The notes beneath the pieces are model-generated. The model saw only the letters and a program-made list of their open reading frames with translations. It was not told where the DNA came from and did not search any database. The translations under genes were made by a program, and so were the position numbers. Below are positions 19,329-28,676 of a stretch of DNA of 35,401 nt, in pieces (the first letter of the stretch is position 1; each line of letters begins with the position of its first letter). Source of the stretch: Prochlorococcus sp. AG-412-C21 (GTDB lineage Bacteria > Cyanobacteriota > Cyanobacteriia > PCC-6307 > Cyanobiaceae). Location: contig QCKZ01000011.1 of NCBI GenBank assembly GCA_003214975.1, positions 1 through 35,401 on the forward strand, written 5' to 3'.

Positions 19329-20420
19329 ATGCAATCAATCTCTCCAGAAACTATATTTAGGGGGAATCATGCCTGGGAAAAATCTTTACCTCAAATTACT
19401 AAATTAACTAAAAGTCCATTACTTTTAGGTAGATGCATTCATACGAATAATCTGAGAAATAAAATTTTTAGAGATTTAAAAAATCAAAACCTTAATATTA
19501 GTTCTGCTAATTTACAATTTGATTGTTGTTATGAAGATATTTCAAGAGTTAAGAATATCATTTTAAAGAATAATCATGATTCTGTTATTGCCGCTGGAGG
19601 TGGGAAAGTTCTAGATTCTGGCAAATATATAGCAGAGTGTCTTAATATCCCTTGTTTTACAGTGCCTCTTAGCGCTTCTACATGTGCAGGTTGGACAGCT
19701 TTATCGAATATTTATACAAAAAATGGCCAATTCATAAAGGATGTCCCATTAAGATCTTGTCCAAAAATCCTAGTATATGATCATAAATTTATTCAAACAG
19801 CTCCATCAAGAACACTTGCAAGTGGCATAGCGGATGCTTTGGCAAAATGGTATGAATCCTCAATAACAAGTTCAACAATTGATGATGGCCTTGTTCAACA
19901 AGCTATTCAGATATCAAGAGTTTTAAGAGATCAACTACTAATAGATGGGGGGAAAGCATTTAAGGGTGAATTTGAAAATAATCTTTCTTGGCGAAATACT
20001 ATAGAAGCGTGTGGACTTACAGCAGGATTAGTAGGTGGTATTGGGGGTGAAAAGTGTAGGACTGCAGCCGCACATGCTATTCATAATGCAATTACTCAGA
20101 TAATTACCCCAAATAAATTCTTACACGGTGAGATTGTTGGGGTTGGATTATTATTGCAATTAAGACTAGAAGAAATGAAAAATAACAATAAATTAGCTGA
20201 ACAATCAAGTAAACAATTGTTGGTACTTATGAAAGAATTGAATTTACCAACTACTATTGCACAACTTGGAATAAATGTTTTTGAAAATAACAATTTAGAG
20301 AAAATTGCTGAATTTACTTGTCGAGATGAATCTGAGATTCATTTCTTGCCTTTTGAAACTCATAAACAGGATATAGTTGAAGTTATCGCAAATTTTGAAC
20401 AACAAAAAATCAAAATATAA
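19329..20420 (+). CDS. Glycerol dehydrogenase-like, metal-dependent alcohol dehydrogenase
   Basis: This is a member of the iron-containing alcohol dehydrogenase / glycerol dehydrogenase family, which oxidises polyols or reduces keto groups with NAD(P). The nucleotide-binding GGG turn is VIAAGGGKVLDSGKY (about residue 90), followed by VPLSASTCAGWTALSNIYT. The metal ligands are present: Asp in GIADALAKWYE (about 169), His in AAAHAIHNAIT (about 250) and His in FLHGEIVGVGLL (about 266). At 363 residues it is full length. The true substrate is unknown; a free-standing glycerol pathway is not evident here. It lies 15 bp after clpC and 8 bp before a hydrolase gene, suggesting an operon. Confidence 0.85.
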   Translation: MQSISPETIFRGNHAWEKSLPQITKLTKSPLLLGRCIHTNNLRNKIFRDLKNQNLNISSANLQFDCCYEDISRVKNIILKNNHDSVIAAGGGKVLDSGKYIAECLNIPCFTVPLSASTCAGWTALSNIYTKNGQFIKDVPLRSCPKILVYDHKFIQTAPSRTLASGIADALAKWYESSITSSTIDDGLVQQAIQISRVLRDQLLIDGGKAFKGEFENNLSWRNTIEACGLTAGLVGGIGGEKCRTAAAHAIHNAITQIITPNKFLHGEIVGVGLLLQLRLEEMKNNNKLAEQSSKQLLVLMKELNLPTTIAQLGINVFENNNLEKIAEFTCRDESEIHFLPFETHKQDIVEVIANFEQQKIKI

Positions 20421-20428
20421 TTATCTTT

Positions 20429-21328
20429 TTGACTAAAACCCATTTCGAAAAACTTAGTGATTTGAATGTTGAGTTTTTTGAGAGTGCCAAAATATCTCTA
20501 TTAGATCCATTAGGTCTTTATTTGGCAAATGATGTTAAGTGGATCAGACTCAATGAGAACTGGAACTCTCTGAAATTCCCTGTGGTTATGGGAGGAAAAG
20601 GTCAACCTATACTTCTCCTACATGGCTTTGACAGTAGTTTTTTAGAGTTTAGGAGAATATATCAATCATTAAAAAGAAATTTCCAAGTTATAATTCCTGA
20701 TCTGTTAGGGTTTGGTTTTAGTCCTAGGTGCGCAACGAATGAATACAACCCCTCGAAAATAATATCATATTTAATTGATCTCCTTAAGACCTTACAAATA
20801 ACAAAGAATCTGAAAATCATTGGTGCCTCTATGGGAGGCTCAACAGCTTTAAAACTTGCTTTTGAATTCCCTGATTCTATTGATAAAATTATCCTTTTAT
20901 CTCCCGCCGGATTGTTCGGAGAACCCAAGAGTATCCCTTTTCCTCTTAACCAAATTGGAGCCTCATTTCTTGGATTGCCGCAGGTCAGAAAAAGTCTTTG
21001 TAGGCAAGCATTTGCTTTTCCAGATGAATGTGTTGGTGAAATGGAAGAGCAAATTGCTTCAATTCATTTAGGTTGTAAAGGATGGAGGAATTCACTTGCA
21101 TCATTTGCAAAAAGTGGAGGGTTTGCTGGAACACATAAATATATTCAAAATATCCCAATTAAAGCGGTATGTGGAGAAAATGATCGCATTCTTGGAAAAA
21201 AAGAGATTAAAAATCTAAGAAAAATTGATAAATTAAATTTTGTAGGGTTGCAAAATTGTGGTCATCTTCCTCATGTAGATTTACCATCATTATCTAGTAA
21301 AATTATCCATGATTATTTTTTGGAATAA
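20429..21328 (+). CDS. Alpha/beta-hydrolase fold protein
   Basis: This 299-residue protein has a complete alpha/beta hydrolase signature: the oxyanion block LLLHGFDSSFLEFRRIY (about residues 62-78), PDLLGFGFSPR, the nucleophile elbow GASMGGST (Ser at about residue 134), the acid CGENDRILG (about 250) and the catalytic His in NCGHLPHVDLP (about 275). This pattern fits esterases, haloalkane-dehalogenase-like and meta-cleavage hydrolases; the substrate cannot be told. The start is TTG at 20429, chosen because the first in-frame ATG is about 54 codons in and would cut into the fold. It is 8 bp behind the dehydrogenase gene and converges on cdsA with 12 bp between stops. Confidence 0.85.
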   Translation: MTKTHFEKLSDLNVEFFESAKISLLDPLGLYLANDVKWIRLNENWNSLKFPVVMGGKGQPILLLHGFDSSFLEFRRIYQSLKRNFQVIIPDLLGFGFSPRCATNEYNPSKIISYLIDLLKTLQITKNLKIIGASMGGSTALKLAFEFPDSIDKIILLSPAGLFGEPKSIPFPLNQIGASFLGLPQVRKSLCRQAFAFPDECVGEMEEQIASIHLGCKGWRNSLASFAKSGGFAGTHKYIQNIPIKAVCGENDRILGKKEIKNLRKIDKLNFVGLQNCGHLPHVDLPSLSSKIIHDYFLE

Positions 21329-21340
21329 AAATTTTCATAA

Positions 21341-22198
21341 TTAATTTAGATACTTGAGAATTATAAAAATGTAATACAAAACAGATGGAGTAAAAATGTA
21401 GCTATCAATTCTGTCAAGAATCCCTCCATGTCCCGGTAAAAAAGTACCTGAATCTTTTATTTTTGCATCTCTCTTCATCATTGATTCAATTAAATCTCCA
21501 ACTAATGCCATAAGTGAAATTAAAATTCCGTACAAAATTCCAACTAAAAATGGATTTTCCCAATTTAGTAAAAATGCGAAAAATATTGCTAATAAAATTG
21601 AACAGGATATTCCTCCAATTAAACCTTCTATAGTTTTGCTGGGAGATATTGGAGAAAGAGATTTTTTACCAAATGACTTCCCAATGAAATAAGAACCAAT
21701 ATCACTAGCTACAATTAAAAAACAAGAAGTTAAAGTTAAATTTAAACCTGTAGTATTTGATAAGTTTTCAAACGAAATAAAACCTTGATTTGAACTTAAT
21801 ATTACTGACTCTAATCCCCTTAACTTAATCCAGTAACTAGGTAAAAAACCTAAATAGAATAAACCAAAAATAGAGGCTGCAATATCTGAAATCGTTCCAG
21901 GTTTTGGTTGCAAAAGTAACCAAGTGCATATTCCAACTGAACAGATAGGCAGAATTGAATTTGATATTTCTCCTTCAAGCAAACCTATGCTCTCAAGATA
22001 AGTAGAAACTATAATAACGAAAGATGAAAATAATGTGGTTTTTGTAGCAGGTTTTATTCCTTTAAATTCTGCCATTCTAAAAAATTCCAATAATGCTAAA
22101 TAAGTAAGCAAAGCAGTTGCTAATGTAAAAACCCATCCCCCCGACAAAACAACAATTAAACCAAATATTCCTATAAGTAATCCGCTTCTCAATCTCAT
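21341..22198 (-). CDS. cdsA: Phosphatidate cytidylyltransferase (CDP-DAG synthase)
   Basis: CdsA makes CDP-diacylglycerol from phosphatidate and CTP, the precursor of phosphatidylglycerol, the only major phospholipid of cyanobacterial thylakoids. It is a polytopic membrane protein with about seven or eight hydrophobic helices (for example LIGIFGLIVVLSGGWVFTLA). The family signature lies near the C-terminus: SPSKTIEGLIGG, GDLIESMMKRDAKIKDSG and LPGHGGILDRIDS (about residues 250-262). At 285 residues it is full length. It lies 15 bp downstream of the decarboxylase gene and is likely co-transcribed with it. Confidence 0.94.
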   Translation of the reverse strand: MRLRSGLLIGIFGLIVVLSGGWVFTLATALLTYLALLEFFRMAEFKGIKPATKTTLFSSFVIIVSTYLESIGLLEGEISNSILPICSVGICTWLLLQPKPGTISDIAASIFGLFYLGFLPSYWIKLRGLESVILSSNQGFISFENLSNTTGLNLTLTSCFLIVASDIGSYFIGKSFGKKSLSPISPSKTIEGLIGGISCSILLAIFFAFLLNWENPFLVGILYGILISLMALVGDLIESMMKRDAKIKDSGTFLPGHGGILDRIDSYIFTPSVLYYIFIILKYLN

Positions 22199-22213
22199 AT
22201 CAAATTTCTATGT

Positions 22214-23605
22214 TTATATAACTCTTATATTAAAATTTACCAGATCTTTGTTGCATAAACTTTGATTATTTATCCAATTAAACCTATCTATGTCAATTTT
22301 TTCTCCAGGAACTAGTAGAGGAATACCAGGAGGGTAAGGGCAAATAATTTCTCCAGAAATTTTATTTAATGATTGCGAGAAAGGAATACTCCTAGTCTCA
22401 CTCCTCCAAGCAATTCCAATTTCAATGTCAGGTGTTTCAACTAATTTAAAAGGCGATTGGAGCGCTTTATATCTTTTTAATTTTTTAGAATTTAATAGTA
22501 ATTTATTCCACAACTTTTCAAATAAATTAAGAAAATCTTTTTGATTTGCAAATCCTAAGCAAAAAGTTAGAGTCATCATTTCGGGTAATTCAGCAATAAG
22601 ACCATTTTTATAAAAAAATTTATCAGCAGTAAAACCATCAATTCCAGCATTAGAGGTATTCAATACTATTTTTAAGGGGTCTTGAGTTTCTATGAGAGGA
22701 ATATTCTTTTGGATTAATTTTTTGTAGATACTTTTTGCTTCTAAAATTCTTTTTTGATATTTTGATAAACTTTTTTTATTAAGCCAGTCTTTAATAGACT
22801 CTTCACAAGAAGAAAGTAATAAGGAACTTGGACTAGTAGTTTGCAACAAATTAATACTTTTGATTAAATTTTGCTCATTTACTAGATTCCCTTTGTACCA
22901 AAGTGCAGCAGTTTGAGTTAAACCATTAAGAGACTTGTGCAATGAGTGGACGACTAAATCAGCGTTTGATATTAAAGCGGATTTTGGTAGGTTAAGGTTT
23001 TCACAAAAAAGGAAATAAGAACCATGGGCTTCATCAACCAAAACAGGTAAACTTTTTTGATGACAAAGATCTATTAAAGGCTCTAAATCTCCCGCATAAC
23101 CATGATAAGAGGGACTTACAAGAATTACCCCTACAATCTTTTTCTCATTAAAATTTATTTTTTTAAATACATTTTCTAGCCAGTTTTTTGTTATTGGTAT
23201 GTAATGACCGGTTTCTGATGAAAAATCTAGGTCAAAGAATGTTGGATGTATGTTCTGCATCGCACAGATTTTTATAACACTTATATGAACATTTCTAGGC
23301 ATCAGAATAGTTTCGCCAGGTTTCGCCATTGCAATTACCGCTGATTGTATTAATCCAGAGGCTCCATTAACTCCAAAAAAACATCTTTTCGATCCAAATT
23401 TTTCAGAGAATTCTCTTTGAGACTTGGCAATTAATCCGTTTTGGGATAGTGGTGAACCTATCTCTGGGAGTTCCGGTAAGTCCCAATACCCAGGTTGATT
23501 TTTTAATAATTTCACTAATTTCTTTGGTAAAGCTGCCCCTCTGTTATGAGCGGGAAAGAATAGTGACTTTAAAAACTTTTTAGTTAGAAAAGATGAAATG
23601 CTCAT
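22214..23605 (-). CDS. PLP-dependent Orn/Lys/Arg decarboxylase family protein
   Basis: This is a fold-type I PLP decarboxylase of the Orn/Lys/Arg group in its short form (463 residues), lacking the N-terminal wing domain of the E. coli inducible enzymes. The N-terminus begins with RGAALPKKLVKLL and YWDLPELPEIGSPL. Catalytic features are GVNGASGLIQSAV, the cofactor-stacking DEAHGSYF block (about residue 191) and the PLP lysine in HSLHKSLNGLTQ (about 223). The C-terminal block is CPYPPGIPLLVPGE. It would feed polyamine synthesis (putrescine, cadaverine or agmatine); which amino acid it uses is not decidable from sequence. It is upstream of cdsA. Confidence 0.87.
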   Translation of the reverse strand: MSISSFLTKKFLKSLFFPAHNRGAALPKKLVKLLKNQPGYWDLPELPEIGSPLSQNGLIAKSQREFSEKFGSKRCFFGVNGASGLIQSAVIAMAKPGETILMPRNVHISVIKICAMQNIHPTFFDLDFSSETGHYIPITKNWLENVFKKINFNEKKIVGVILVSPSYHGYAGDLEPLIDLCHQKSLPVLVDEAHGSYFLFCENLNLPKSALISNADLVVHSLHKSLNGLTQTAALWYKGNLVNEQNLIKSINLLQTTSPSSLLLSSCEESIKDWLNKKSLSKYQKRILEAKSIYKKLIQKNIPLIETQDPLKIVLNTSNAGIDGFTADKFFYKNGLIAELPEMMTLTFCLGFANQKDFLNLFEKLWNKLLLNSKKLKRYKALQSPFKLVETPDIEIGIAWRSETRSIPFSQSLNKISGEIICPYPPGIPLLVPGEKIDIDRFNWINNQSLCNKDLVNFNIRVI

Positions 23606-23669
23606 AAAGTATTATTGACATATATAGAATGGGTTAAATGGAATCTTTCTTTGATATTTTTTAACTTTA

Positions 23670-25328
23670 ATGACAAGATCTTATTCGAAATATTCTGTAA
23701 AAGGTGACTTGATTTGGTTAATTTTGAGACCATGGATTTTTATCCCAAGAGTTTTATATATCCTTTTAACTTTTATTTTTCTTTTTTTAAGAATACTTTT
23801 TCAAGGTAACAGTAAAAATGAAAATGTTCAAAAAAATCTGTCAAAATATCTTTTCGATGTAATAACAGATTTAGGACCTTGTTTTATAAAATTAGGTCAG
23901 GCACTTTCAACTAGACCAGATCTTGTTAGACAAGATTGGTTGACAGAACTTACAAACTTACAGGATAATCTCCCAGCATTTGATCACAAAATTGCTTTAA
24001 AAATTATTGAAGAGGAACTTGGTTCGCCACCTAATGAATTATTTGATGAGTTCCCTGATAGTCCTATCGCTTCAGCAAGCTTGGGTCAGGTTTATAAAAC
24101 AAAAACAAAAAATAATAGTTATGTAGCTGTGAAAGTACAGAGGCCAAATTTGTACTTTCTTATAAGAAGAGATGTTGTAATATTAAGGTTTTTAGCCACT
24201 TTTTTGTCACCATTTTTACCATTAAATATTGGTGTTGGAATTGGAGAAATAATAGATGAATTCGGTAAGGCACTTTTTGATGAGATTGACTATGAAAAAG
24301 AGGGTGAAAATGCTTTAAAGTTTGCAGATTTATTCAAAAATAATCCTAATGTTTTTATACCTAAATTCGAAAAACATTTTTCATCTAAGAGAATTATTAC
24401 AACCTCTTGGATTGATGGAGTTAAGTTAAGAGATCGGACTTTATTGGAGGAAAATAACTTAGTACCTTCCTCTTTTATAAAAACTTGTGTAATCAGTGGT
24501 CTTCAGCAATTATTTGAATATGGATATTTTCATGCTGACCCACACCCTGGGAATATGTTTGCTCTTAAAGGAGGAAATGCAGATTGTGGAAATTTAGCTT
24601 ATGTAGATTTCGGAATGATGGATACAATTACAAATTCAGATAGACTTACTCTCATTAAGGCAATCGTTCACATAATAAATGATGAATATTATCTTCTTGC
24701 AAAGGATTTTCAGAAATTAGGTTTTTTAACAAAAGAACAAGATCTTCAAAAACTTGTTCAACCATTAAAAGAAGTTTTAGGAGGATCTCTAAGCGCTGAG
24801 GTTGGCAATTTTAATCTTAAAAATGTAACTGATAAATTCTCAAAACTTATGTATTCTTATCCATTTAGAGTACCCAGCAGGTTTGCTTTGATAATTAGAG
24901 CTGTTGTTAGTCAAGAAGGTTTGGCATTAAGACTAGATCCCGAATTTAAAATTTTAAAAATCGCATATCCCTACATAGCTAAAAAACTACTTACTGATAA
25001 TTCTGAAGAGATTTTAGAAATTCTTTTAGAAGTTGTTTTTGATAAAAAAGGTCGAATCCAAATAGAAAAAGTTGAAAGTTTACTTAATATTTTATTCGAA
25101 GATTCTGAAAACATTAATTCAGACCTAATACCAGTGGCTAATGCTGGTTTAAAATTATTTGTTAGTAAAAAAGGATCAGAAGTTCGGAAAAATCTTCTTT
25201 TAAGTCTTATAAAAGATGACAAATTAGAATTAACTGATGCAAAAAAACTTTTAGGTTTAATTAGAGATACATTTAGCCCTTTAAATATTGCAAAAAGTGC
25301 AGTTCAGAATATTATCTCCTCAGTTTAG
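23670..25328 (+). CDS. ABC1/UbiB-family atypical protein kinase
   Basis: This belongs to the ABC1/ADCK/UbiB family, linked to quinone or prenyl-lipid metabolism in bacteria, plastids and mitochondria. The family-specific KxGQ region is CFIKLGQALSTRPDLV (about residues 71-86). The ASLGQVYKTK segment replaces the P-loop, VAVKVQRP holds the lysine, FHADPHPGNMF (about 287) is the catalytic loop and YVDFGMM the metal-binding DFG. Hydrophobic residues 14-47 look like membrane contact helices. At 552 residues it is normal for cyanobacterial members, which usually come as several paralogues. Plastoquinone or tocopherol-type metabolism is a reasonable inference. Confidence 0.9.
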   Translation: MTRSYSKYSVKGDLIWLILRPWIFIPRVLYILLTFIFLFLRILFQGNSKNENVQKNLSKYLFDVITDLGPCFIKLGQALSTRPDLVRQDWLTELTNLQDNLPAFDHKIALKIIEEELGSPPNELFDEFPDSPIASASLGQVYKTKTKNNSYVAVKVQRPNLYFLIRRDVVILRFLATFLSPFLPLNIGVGIGEIIDEFGKALFDEIDYEKEGENALKFADLFKNNPNVFIPKFEKHFSSKRIITTSWIDGVKLRDRTLLEENNLVPSSFIKTCVISGLQQLFEYGYFHADPHPGNMFALKGGNADCGNLAYVDFGMMDTITNSDRLTLIKAIVHIINDEYYLLAKDFQKLGFLTKEQDLQKLVQPLKEVLGGSLSAEVGNFNLKNVTDKFSKLMYSYPFRVPSRFALIIRAVVSQEGLALRLDPEFKILKIAYPYIAKKLLTDNSEEILEILLEVVFDKKGRIQIEKVESLLNILFEDSENINSDLIPVANAGLKLFVSKKGSEVRKNLLLSLIKDDKLELTDAKKLLGLIRDTFSPLNIAKSAVQNIISSV

Positions 25329-25401
25329 TTTTTATATTTATCAATAGTAATTAACTAATGATTTTTAATTGATTAAAATTAAATAAAGTACAATTAATAT
25401 T

Positions 25402-25887
25402 TTGAAAAATCTTTTTTTATTCTATAAAAAAACTAATAAGAATAAAGACTTGAATCATGGAGTATTTGATCATTATATGGAACTTGCGAAGTTAGTAAAA
25501 GAAGCAAGAATTCAACAAAATATATCATTAAAAGAATTGTCACGTATTTCAAAAATTCCAGAACAAACAATAATTTCTATCGAAAATAATTATCATAGTT
25601 TAAGACCAAAGTATCCCTTTATAAGATCAATATTAGTTAAATTAGAGGAATGCTTAGTATTAAAAAAAAATACATTAGTAAAATTAGCAATTAGAGAAAG
25701 AGAAACTTTAAAGAAAGAAAAAAAGGATTTTATAGTCAGGAAATTCGATCTTATAAATACTTGGCAGGGAAGTCTTTTATATTTTCTTATACTAGTTTTA
25801 ACTATATTTATATTAAAGAGATACTTTGTTTTAAATGTAAATGTTATCGAGATTCAAAGTATTGAAAATAAAATCATTGATAAATAA
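25402..25887 (+). CDS. Short RodZ-like HTH protein with one transmembrane helix
   Basis: The protein has a helix-turn-helix of the RodZ/Xre kind (ELAKLVKEARIQQNISLKE, then RISKIPEQTIISIE), a basic Lys/Arg-rich juxtamembrane stretch and one transmembrane helix (SLLYFLILVLTIFILKRYF, about residues 123-141), then only about 20 residues outside. It is much shorter than RodZ, with no periplasmic DUF4115-like domain. The frame opens at TTG 25402; an ATG at 25477 would start two residues before the HTH and gives 136 residues, which I think is at least as likely. It follows the ABC1 kinase by 73 bp. It could be a membrane-tethered cytoskeletal or regulatory protein. Confidence 0.75.
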   Translation: MKNLFLFYKKTNKNKDLNHGVFDHYMELAKLVKEARIQQNISLKELSRISKIPEQTIISIENNYHSLRPKYPFIRSILVKLEECLVLKKNTLVKLAIRERETLKKEKKDFIVRKFDLINTWQGSLLYFLILVLTIFILKRYFVLNVNVIEIQSIENKIIDK

Positions 25888-25900
25888 TTTTAATAAATTT

Positions 25901-27421
25901 CTATTTTCTAGTTCTCCCAAAACTATTTCCAAGTTCACTAAAAATTCTTATATTGTCTTCTATTTCCTCTAAGTTTCGATTTAACTTCCATCTCCAGTTG
26001 TTTTTTGTAGTGCCAGGTATGTTTAATCTACTTGAGTCATCTAGGGATAATATATCTTGTATTGGAGCGATGAAGAGACTAGCATTTGTATCCATGCCAA
26101 TTTCTATTAAACTCCAAGAAGGATTTTCTGAAAATTTATACTCATCTTTTAGTCTTGTTTTGGACTCATTGTCTAAACATTCCCACCATGAGAGGGAAGT
26201 GGCATTGTCATGAGTACCTGTATAAACAACCCAATTTTCTCCTTTAATATTCTTAGGTAAATACGGGTTATCTTCATTGCCATCAAAAGCGAATTGCAAT
26301 ATTTTCATGCCAGGTAGTTCAAAATTTTTCCTTAATTTTTCTACATCTGGAGTAATCACTCCTAGATCCTCCGCGATAATAGGTAGATAGTCATCCCCTA
26401 AATCTTTTTTTAGTTTATTTAATAGTGCCCTACCCGGAGAGTTTATCCATTTGCCACAAATTGCTGTTTTAGAATTGCCATTAACTCTCCAGAAACCCGC
26501 TAAACCCCTGAAATGATCTAATCTCAATAGGTCCACAAGTTCAAATTGCCTTTTAAATCTTTTTCTCCACCAATCAAAATTAGTCCTCTTATGCTTTGAC
26601 CAAAAATAAGTTGGGGTGCCCCATAATTGACCTGTGGATGAAAAATAATCAGGTGGCACCCCACTTTGAAAGATTAAATCTCCATTTTTAAAAATTGAAA
26701 ATAGTGATTTATTACTCCATACATCTGCGCTATCCCTAGAAACATAAAAGGGCAAATCTCCTATTAGCTTAATATTACTTGATTTTGCAAAGTTTTTAAT
26801 TGCTCTCCATTGCTCATCTAAATGCCACTGTATTAATTTTTTAATAAGTATCTCTTCACTTTTTTTCTTAATCCATGATTTTAAAAACTTATTGTTTTTT
26901 ATTTTAAATTCTTGAGGCCATTGCCACCAAGGCAACATATTAAATTCCTCCCTGATAACAATAAATGTCGCATAATCTTCTACCCAATAATTCTTACTAA
27001 CCCATTTGTGAAAATCAAGTTTTCTAGATTCAGATTGGGAACTCCAACTTTGCAAAAGGAGGTGACCTACTCTTTTTGTTAAATTATCCGCAAAATCAAA
27101 ATCAAAATAATCCTTATTCTGATTTATTGGTCCTAATTTTTCTTTATTCCTAATGAAAATAAAACCTTTTTCGATTAAATCATCTATGTCAAGAAACCAT
27201 GGATTAAGTGCAAAACTAGATGGTGAACTATATGGAGACCCTGTAGAATCAGTAGGTGTAAGAGGTAAAAATTGCCAGTATTCAATCCCATGCTTTTGAA
27301 GCGTTTTTATCCACTCTTTAGCCCCTCTACCAAAAGTTCCGCATACGCTTCCTCCTGGTAGACATGTAGGATGCACAAGTACGCCTAAAGATTTTTTTGT
27401 GAGAACTGTTTGAATAGGCAT
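25901..27421 (-). CDS. malQ: 4-alpha-glucanotransferase (amylomaltase)
   Basis: MalQ transfers alpha-1,4-glucan segments between maltooligosaccharides during glycogen breakdown. The GH77 hallmarks are present: VHPTCLPGG and YWQFLPLTPTDSTGSPYSS in the N-terminal part, RLDHFRGLAGFW with the nucleophile Asp (about residue 303), IIAEDLGVITPDVEKLR with the general acid Glu, and YTGTHDNATSLSWW. At 506 residues the length is typical. It stands alone, converging on the HTH gene (13 bp between stops) and diverging from prs across 250 bp. It supplies night-time glycogen carbon that would end in the pentose phosphate route encoded at 33016-35401. Confidence 0.95.
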   Translation of the reverse strand: MPIQTVLTKKSLGVLVHPTCLPGGSVCGTFGRGAKEWIKTLQKHGIEYWQFLPLTPTDSTGSPYSSPSSFALNPWFLDIDDLIEKGFIFIRNKEKLGPINQNKDYFDFDFADNLTKRVGHLLLQSWSSQSESRKLDFHKWVSKNYWVEDYATFIVIREEFNMLPWWQWPQEFKIKNNKFLKSWIKKKSEEILIKKLIQWHLDEQWRAIKNFAKSSNIKLIGDLPFYVSRDSADVWSNKSLFSIFKNGDLIFQSGVPPDYFSSTGQLWGTPTYFWSKHKRTNFDWWRKRFKRQFELVDLLRLDHFRGLAGFWRVNGNSKTAICGKWINSPGRALLNKLKKDLGDDYLPIIAEDLGVITPDVEKLRKNFELPGMKILQFAFDGNEDNPYLPKNIKGENWVVYTGTHDNATSLSWWECLDNESKTRLKDEYKFSENPSWSLIEIGMDTNASLFIAPIQDILSLDDSSRLNIPGTTKNNWRWKLNRNLEEIEDNIRIFSELGNSFGRTRK

Positions 27422-27671
27422 ATTTTTATATTTTGATTATTTACAATTAAATTGTTATTAATTCTCTAAATTCAACAATATACAAATTTTTTTTAATTGA
27501 CAAATATTATTCCAATTGATTTTCGAATGAATTAAAAAAATATTCTGTTTTTTAATCGATTCTTTATTTTTTGTTTATAAAGATGTGACTTTTGAAAAGA
27601 TCCAGTAATTATCTTTTGCGAAATTCAGATAAACGATTACGATATGGATATAGTTTTATAGTGCTAATTTC

Positions 27672-28667
27672 GTGACAAGTTTTATCACGGCAGTGCAGAA
27701 TAAAGAATCAAACTTTAATCTAACTAATAGTAGATTAAGGCTAGTAAGTGGAACAACAAACCCTAAATTAGCTGAAGAAATTGCATCATACCTAGGGATT
27801 GAAAATGTACCTTTAATCTCTAAAAGATTTGCTGATGGAGAACTTTATGTCCAGATTCAGCAATCTATTAGAGGTTGTGATGTATTCCTAATACAACCTA
27901 CATGCGCTCCTGTAAACGATAGTTTAATGGAACTTATGATTATGGTTGATGCTTGCAAGAGGGCATCTGCTAGACAAATAACGGCAGTAATTCCTTATTT
28001 TGGATATGCAAGGGCAGATAGAAAAACTTCAGGAAGAGAGTCAATTACTGCAAAACTAACCGCTAATTTACTCGAGAAATCAGGCGTAGATAGAGTTCTT
28101 GCTATGGATTTACATTCAGCTCAAATACAAGGTTATTTTGATATACCATGCGATCATATTTATGGTTCACCTGTACTTATTGATTATTTAGACTCTTTAA
28201 ATTTAGAGGAAATTGTAGTTGTTTCTCCTGATGTAGGTGGTGTGGCGAGAGCAAGAGCATTTGCAAAATTAATGAAAGATGCTCCTTTGGCTATAATTGA
28301 TAAAAGGAGAGCAGCTCATAATATCGCTGAAAGTTTAACAGTTATTGGAGAAGTTAAAGGTAAAACGGCTATTCTAATAGACGATATGATAGACACGGGT
28401 GGCACAATTTGTTCTGGTGCTAATTTATTAAAAGAAGAAGGCGCTAATAGAATATTTGCATGTGCCTCACATGCTGTATTTTCTCCTCCTTCTTATGAAA
28501 GATTAAGTACTAAAGACTTATTCGAACAAGTTATTGTGACAAACAGTATACCAGTTCTTGTCAAAGATAATTTTCCACAGTTAAAAGTACTTTCTGTAGC
28601 AAACATGCTAGGTGAAGCTATTTGGAGAATACACGAAGAAAGTTCGGTAAGTTCAATGTTCAGATAA
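27672..28667 (+). CDS. prs: Ribose-phosphate pyrophosphokinase (PRPP synthetase)
   Basis: Prs makes PRPP from ribose 5-phosphate and ATP for nucleotide, histidine and tryptophan synthesis. Motifs are SGTTNPKLAEEIA (about residues 26-38), FADGELYVQI, PYFGYARADRK, the metal-binding DLHSAQIQGYFDIPCDH and the PRPP loop ILIDDMIDTGGTI (about 236). At 331 residues it has about 20 extra residues before the canonical start. The GTG at 27672 is the only plausible start before the first motif. TATAGT hexamers at 27649-27654 and 27657-27662 lie so close that the transcript might be nearly leaderless. The 250 bp upstream, shared with malQ, show a lone TTGACA (27497) without a matching -10. Confidence 0.95.
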   Translation: MTSFITAVQNKESNFNLTNSRLRLVSGTTNPKLAEEIASYLGIENVPLISKRFADGELYVQIQQSIRGCDVFLIQPTCAPVNDSLMELMIMVDACKRASARQITAVIPYFGYARADRKTSGRESITAKLTANLLEKSGVDRVLAMDLHSAQIQGYFDIPCDHIYGSPVLIDYLDSLNLEEIVVVSPDVGGVARARAFAKLMKDAPLAIIDKRRAAHNIAESLTVIGEVKGKTAILIDDMIDTGGTICSGANLLKEEGANRIFACASHAVFSPPSYERLSTKDLFEQVIVTNSIPVLVKDNFPQLKVLSVANMLGEAIWRIHEESSVSSMFR

Positions 28668-28676
28668 TCAATAAAA

